This document shows positions 60,270 to 64,000 of a DNA stretch of 64,000 nucleotides, piece by piece (position 1 is the stretch's first letter; the number at the start of each line of letters is the position of its first letter). The stretch comes from Actinomadura kijaniata NBRC 14229 (GTDB lineage: Bacteria; Actinomycetota; Actinomycetes; Streptosporangiales; Streptosporangiaceae). The stretch is from the NCBI RefSeq assembly GCF_001552175.1, contig NZ_BCQR01000012.1, forward strand, positions 34,963 through 98,962, read 5' to 3'. Made by a program: the position numbers and the translations under genes. The notes beneath the pieces were generated by a model. That model ran no database searches, was not told the origin of the DNA, and worked only from the letters and a program-made list of their open reading frames with translations.

Positions 60270-61073
60270 TCAGAGCGAGGCCGTGAACAGGAAGTTCATG
60301 GGCAAGCCCTCGGTGCCTCGGGGGAGGGGCGGCCAGGGCCAGCGGTCGAACGCGGCGCCGTCCTCGCCGGGGACCTTGACCTCCTCCACCGTCCAGCCGA
60401 AGCCGGTCAGGGCCTCTTCGGGGTCGTCGGTGCCCCACAGCCACGGGCAGCCGTCCTCGCGGAGGCGGCGCAGGCCCTCCTGGGTGAACTCGCTGACCAT
60501 GGACTGGTGGCTCAGCAGGTCGCCGGCCAGGACGCTGCCCGGGGCGGACAGGGACGCCAGGCGTGCCAGGAGCGTCCGGGCGTCCTCCTCGGGCAGGTAG
60601 AACAGCAGGCCCTCGGCGATCCACAGGGTGGGGGCGGACGGGTCCCATCCCGCGGCGCGGAGCGGCTCGTCCCACGGGCCGGTCAGGTCCGTGCCGATGG
60701 CGTGCCGCTCGCAGGTGTGGCGGGCGCCCAGTTCGGCGAGCCTCTTCTCCTTCCAGTCGATCAGGTCGGCGTGGTCCAGCTCGTACAGGACCGTTCCGGG
60801 CGGCCAGGTCAGGCGGACCGAGCGGGTGTCCAGGCCCGCCGCGACCAGGACGACCTGGGGGAGGGGCGTGGAGGCGATGGCCTCGTCCAGGTAGCGGGTG
60901 CGGATGGCGAGGAACTCGGTCGTGCCGGGGTTGGCGTAGCGCTCGTACCGCGCGAAGCCCTCCGGGCCGGCGAGGTCGGCGGCCAGGTCGTCGGTGAACA
61001 GGGCGTCGTCGCGGCGGGTCTCGTCGGCGCGCGCGGCGGCCGTCCAGCGGGCCGTGGCGGAAACACCGTTCAT
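60270..61073 (-). CDS. PPM/TIGR00027-type SAM-dependent methyltransferase
   Basis: 267 residues: ARADETRRDDALFTDDLA near the N-terminus, FLAIRTRYLDEAI, VVLVAAGLDTRSVRL (SAM-binding motif of leucine-carboxyl-methyltransferase-like enzymes), YELDHADLIDWKEKRL and WIAEGLLFYLPEE. The family methylates carboxylates or hydroxyls in secondary metabolism and lipids. It starts 10 bp after the enediyne thioesterase stop and may belong to that cluster. Confidence 0.82.
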   Translation of the reverse strand: MNGVSATARWTAAARADETRRDDALFTDDLAADLAGPEGFARYERYANPGTTEFLAIRTRYLDEAIASTPLPQVVLVAAGLDTRSVRLTWPPGTVLYELDHADLIDWKEKRLAELGARHTCERHAIGTDLTGPWDEPLRAAGWDPSAPTLWIAEGLLFYLPEEDARTLLARLASLSAPGSVLAGDLLSHQSMVSEFTQEGLRRLREDGCPWLWGTDDPEEALTGFGWTVEEVKVPGEDGAAFDRWPWPPLPRGTEGLPMNFLFTASL

Positions 61074-61083
61074 CTCTCTCCCT

Positions 61084-61518
61084 TCACCGGCGGCCCGCCG
61101 ACACGGCGTCCATGAGGCGCCGCATCGACTCGGGGATCCGGGCGGGCGCCATGTGGCCGCGCTCGTCGGGCCGGACGCAGGCGACGCGCTGCTCTCCGGT
61201 CGCGACCAGCTCCTCGCCCTCGGGCCGCTGCCGCCAGTACTCGAACGTCATGGTCATCTGCGTCTGGCCCAGCTCGCCGAGGAACATCCGCACGACGACC
61301 TCGTCGAAGACGGTCAGCTCCCGCAGGTACTCGCACTGGCAGCTGACGGTCAGCAGGCGGACGCCGTCGTCGAACCCCGCCACCACGTCCGGCGCGAACT
61401 CCCGCATGCACAGCTCGCGGGCGCGGCCCTGCCAGCGGACGTAGTTGACGTAGTTGACGTTGCCGAGCAGGTCGGTGTCCTCGATCGTGACGATGTGCCG
61501 GTACTCGTAGCCCCTCAC
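61084..61518 (-). CDS. Enediyne-type hotdog acyl thioesterase
   Basis: 144 residues of the 4HBT family. YRHIVTIEDTDLLGNVNYVNYVRWQGRARELC is the characteristic start of enediyne thioesterases such as SgcE10, CalE7 and DynE7, which release the linear polyene from the enediyne PKS. GTG 61518 overlaps the PKS stop (GTGA), giving the fixed PKSE-TE order of these clusters. Confidence 0.9.
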   Translation of the reverse strand: MRGYEYRHIVTIEDTDLLGNVNYVNYVRWQGRARELCMREFAPDVVAGFDDGVRLLTVSCQCEYLRELTVFDEVVVRMFLGELGQTQMTMTFEYWRQRPEGEELVATGEQRVACVRPDERGHMAPARIPESMRRLMDAVSAGRR

Positions 61519-64000
61519 TCCGCGGCCCCCGTCAGGACGCCCAGCACGACCGGCTCGGCGACGCCCCGCATCCCGGCCGCGAGGGTGGCCACGCGCGCGT
61601 CGCCGACGGCGAGCACGGCCCAGCCGTCCTCGTGCACGGAGTCGAGCGTGAACGGGGTGCCGGCGGGCAGCCCGGCCTTGACCGCGGACTCGGCGGCGGT
61701 CCAGACGCGGGTCGCGGCCGTGTCGAAGTCCTCCGCCACGGCCTCGGCGAGCGCCCCGGCGAGCGCGAACCCGTCGGGGCCGAGGAGCCCGGCCCAGACG
61801 TCCCGGTCCCGGTGGGCGACGGTCTCCAGGTCGCAGCCGGGCGTGGTGGTCGCCAGGGTGATCCCGGCGCCGTGGGCGATCGACACGGTGTCGCCGGTGC
61901 TCGTCTCGGGCCTGCCGTCCGGGCGGTGGCGCAGCTCGACGTCGCCGCCGAGCAGCCGCCGGACGGCCAGCGCGGCGGCCTCGCGGCGGGACGCGCCGTC
62001 CGGGTCGCCGTCCAGCGCCGCCCGCCCGGCCAGGCCGAACGCGACCAGCGCGTGCTCGACGTACGGGCCGAGCAGGGCGGGCACCCACCCGCCGGGCAGC
62101 GGGAACTTCTCGACGACCCGGGTCCGGAAGCCCTCCCAGGTCTCGATCAGCGCGCCGTCCTCGTCGGTGACCTCCATGTCCCAGCAGGCGTCGTCGCGCC
62201 GGTAGCGGGCGTGGACGAACGCGGGGGTCGCGCCGGCGTGCGGGCCGGGGACGAGCCGGTCGACGCCCGCCGGGATCGCGAGGACGGTCGGGGCGCACAG
62301 CGCGAGCGGCTGCATGTAGGCGTCGCGGGCCGCCGGGTCGCCGAGCAGCAGGCGGCCCGGCAGGTAGCGGCCGAACCAGTCCACCCGGGTGTCGGGCAGC
62401 AGGCGCGCCGTGACGTGCATGGCGTCGGCGCGGCGGATGTCGCCCATCAGCCGGAACCGCGGGCCGTGGAACAGCATCGGCCCGTACAGCTCGCTCCGCG
62501 GGTCGATCGCCATGGGCGGCAGCGCCGCGTTCTCCGGCCGGACGAGCCCCGCCTCCTCGGGCTTGGCGGGCGGCTCGCAGACGGCGCGGAAGTGCTCGAC
62601 CTGGAAGTTGGTCGTGCTGCACCGGACGACGGTGGCGACGCGTCCCGGGGCCGTGCGCAGGGCGGCGACCCGGACGGTGACCGTGGCGTCCTCGGGGACC
62701 GCGATCGCCCGCAGGAACTCCACGCCGGTCAGCACCGGCGCCGCGTCCCCCTCGGGGTCGAGGCCGAGCAGCGCCGCCGCGGCCTGCGCCATGATCTCCA
62801 TGCCGACGGTGCCGGGCAGGACGGCCTCGGTGCCGCCGCCGAACACGTGCTCGGCGAGGTAGGGGTCGTTGCCCCAGCTCACCTCGGCGTCGGCGACCAG
62901 CTCGACGCCGGGGTAGCTGACGCGGGGCCGTTCCAGGAAGCGCAGCAGCGGCAGCTCGCCCGCGCCGAACGACACGGTGGGCATCTCGCCGAACCGCCCG
63001 GTGACGACGGCGACGACCGGGGCGGCGGGGTCGGCGACCAGGTCGCGCAGGATCCGCACGCCCTGGTCGGGGGTGATGGTGGTGACGCCCGCGCGGGACA
63101 GGTTCTCGACCGAGCCGAGCCGCTCGCCCATGCCGACGCCGGACCACAGCGACCACTCGACGGCGCGGAAGCGGCAGTGCGGCAGCTCGGCGGCGAGCCG
63201 TTCGACCAGGTCGCTCTGCCACTCGTTGGCGACCGCGTAGTGGGCCTCGCCGCGCAGCCCGGCGCGTCCGGTCATGCTGCCGAACGTGACGACGAGCCGC
63301 AGCCGCGCGGTGTCGACGGCGGCGAGCACCGCCTCCAGACCGGCGACCTTCGGGTCGATCGTGCGGGCGTAGTCCTCGTCGGTCAGCTCCTCCAGCAGCT
63401 TGGGGACGTTGCCGCCCGCGCCGTGCAGGACGGCGGTGACCGGACCGAGCTCCGCCTCGGCCTCGGCGACGGCCGCGGCGACGCGGGCCGCGTCGGTGAC
63501 GTCGGCGCGCAGGTAGCGGGCGGTGACCCCGGCGGCGGCCATGCGTTCGAGGTTGGCGGCCAGTTCGGCGTCCCCGTCGGGCGCGGACCGGCCGAGCAGG
63601 ACGAGCCGGGTGCCGCTCTCCCGGGCCAGCGCCAGGGCGCACTCGGCGGAGATGCCCTTGCCGCCGCCGGTGACGAGCAGCACGTCGCCGGGGCCGAGGG
63701 GCAGGTCGGTGCCGTTCGGCTCGACGGGCGTGAGGACGGGTTCGCGGCGGACGCCGCCGTCGTGCTCCACCTCGCGGAACCGGTCGGTCGCGGCGGCCTC
63801 GGCGGCGACCAGGTCCGGGGCCGCCGGGTCGTCGAGATCGGCGGTGACCACGGTCGTCGCCACCCAGGGCGCCTCCAGGTGCAGCGTCTTGGCGAACCCG
63901 GCGGCGCCCGGCTCCCGCTGGACGAGGACGCAGCGCCGCACGTCCTTGGCGGCGAGGACGGCCTTGGCGCCGGACCGCAGCGTCGCGAGCCGCTCCTCCC
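61515..64000 (-). CDS. Enediyne polyketide synthase (PksE), C-terminal part; N-terminus beyond window
   Basis: At least 828 residues read in frame to the window edge. Seen in order: ketoreductase (VLLVTGGGKGISAECALAL; catalytic region GSMTGRAGLRGEAHYAVANE), dehydratase (DPYLAEHVFGGGTEAVLPG), a linker region, and a C-terminal phosphopantetheinyl transferase (TVSIAHGAGITLATTTPGC, TRVWTAAESAVKAGL). This KR-DH-PPTase end is specific to enediyne PKS, whose missing N-terminus should hold KS-AT-ACP. It makes the conjugated polyene precursor of a DNA-cleaving warhead. Confidence 0.92.
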   Translation of the reverse strand, partial: EERLATLRSGAKAVLAAKDVRRCVLVQREPGAAGFAKTLHLEAPWVATTVVTADLDDPAAPDLVAAEAAATDRFREVEHDGGVRREPVLTPVEPNGTDLPLGPGDVLLVTGGGKGISAECALALARESGTRLVLLGRSAPDGDAELAANLERMAAAGVTARYLRADVTDAARVAAAVAEAEAELGPVTAVLHGAGGNVPKLLEELTDEDYARTIDPKVAGLEAVLAAVDTARLRLVVTFGSMTGRAGLRGEAHYAVANEWQSDLVERLAAELPHCRFRAVEWSLWSGVGMGERLGSVENLSRAGVTTITPDQGVRILRDLVADPAAPVVAVVTGRFGEMPTVSFGAGELPLLRFLERPRVSYPGVELVADAEVSWGNDPYLAEHVFGGGTEAVLPGTVGMEIMAQAAAALLGLDPEGDAAPVLTGVEFLRAIAVPEDATVTVRVAALRTAPGRVATVVRCSTTNFQVEHFRAVCEPPAKPEEAGLVRPENAALPPMAIDPRSELYGPMLFHGPRFRLMGDIRRADAMHVTARLLPDTRVDWFGRYLPGRLLLGDPAARDAYMQPLALCAPTVLAIPAGVDRLVPGPHAGATPAFVHARYRRDDACWDMEVTDEDGALIETWEGFRTRVVEKFPLPGGWVPALLGPYVEHALVAFGLAGRAALDGDPDGASRREAAALAVRRLLGGDVELRHRPDGRPETSTGDTVSIAHGAGITLATTTPGCDLETVAHRDRDVWAGLLGPDGFALAGALAEAVAEDFDTAATRVWTAAESAVKAGLPAGTPFTLDSVHEDGWAVLAVGDARVATLAAGMRGVAEPVVLGVLTGAAE

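Noticed and set aside
1..64000. CRISPR arrays, tRNA or rRNA genes, insertion sequences
   Set aside because: No regularly spaced repeats with unique spacers, no rRNA or tRNA sequence, and no transposase gene with terminal inverted repeats were seen.

Overview
High-GC actinomycete chromosome carrying one integrated mobile element of about 32 kb. The host gene order adnA-adnB ... nudC-mycoredoxin-uvrD2 resembles mycobacteria and relatives. The enediyne polyketide synthase, NIS siderophore synthetase and paired mycosin-like proteases suggest a filamentous actinomycete, perhaps Actinomadura or another Streptosporangiales. The genus is inference only.

Left host part (1-27.1 kb). It holds a Clp N-domain protein, two tandem copies of a membrane protein plus mycosin-like protease pair, an NCS2 nucleobase permease divergent from a short PucR-type regulator, and an alkyltransferase-like protein. 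These are followed by the AdnAB helicase-nuclease, a methyltransferase, a small gene with a LexA-type box on its start codon, an acyl-CoA synthetase, and an IucA/IucC synthetase plus ATP-grasp pair behind an iron box. Then come an HD-like hydrolase, a DUF4031 protein, an M20 peptidase, NudC, mycoredoxin, UvrD2 and acyl-CoA thioesterase II (tesB).

Integrated element (27,098-59,121). This is an actinomycete integrative and conjugative element (AICE) with tyrosine integrase, excisionase, Prim-Pol replication protein, DUF927 helicase-like protein, FtsK/TraB translocase, many small membrane and zinc-ribbon proteins, a WhiB protein, a sliding-clamp (DnaN) paralogue, and a GntR regulator with three near-identical operators. 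It sits inside the 3' end of tesB. A 48-bp identical core lies at both ends, and the element supplies a replacement for the last 57 codons and the terminator, so the thioesterase stays intact. An iteron cluster (ten CAGTACC heptamers) and two opposed arrays of 12-bp repeats beside traB are candidate replication origin and transfer locus.

Cargo at both ends looks defensive. The left end has an AspBHI-like modification-dependent endonuclease, divergent from a three-gene operon: ParB-like protein, SNF2 helicase and NO VEIN/DUF3883 nuclease. I cannot match this trio to a named system, and it is the best candidate for something undescribed. The right end has a GntR-HAD-aminoglycoside phosphotransferase-like operon and an AT-richer OLD-family ATPase/TOPRIM nuclease.

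Right host part (59.1-64 kb). It begins with the displaced original tesB 3' end, then a small secreted protein, a PPM/TIGR00027-type methyltransferase, and the start of an enediyne cassette: thioesterase plus the C-terminal KR-DH-PPTase part of the enediyne PKS, which runs off the window.
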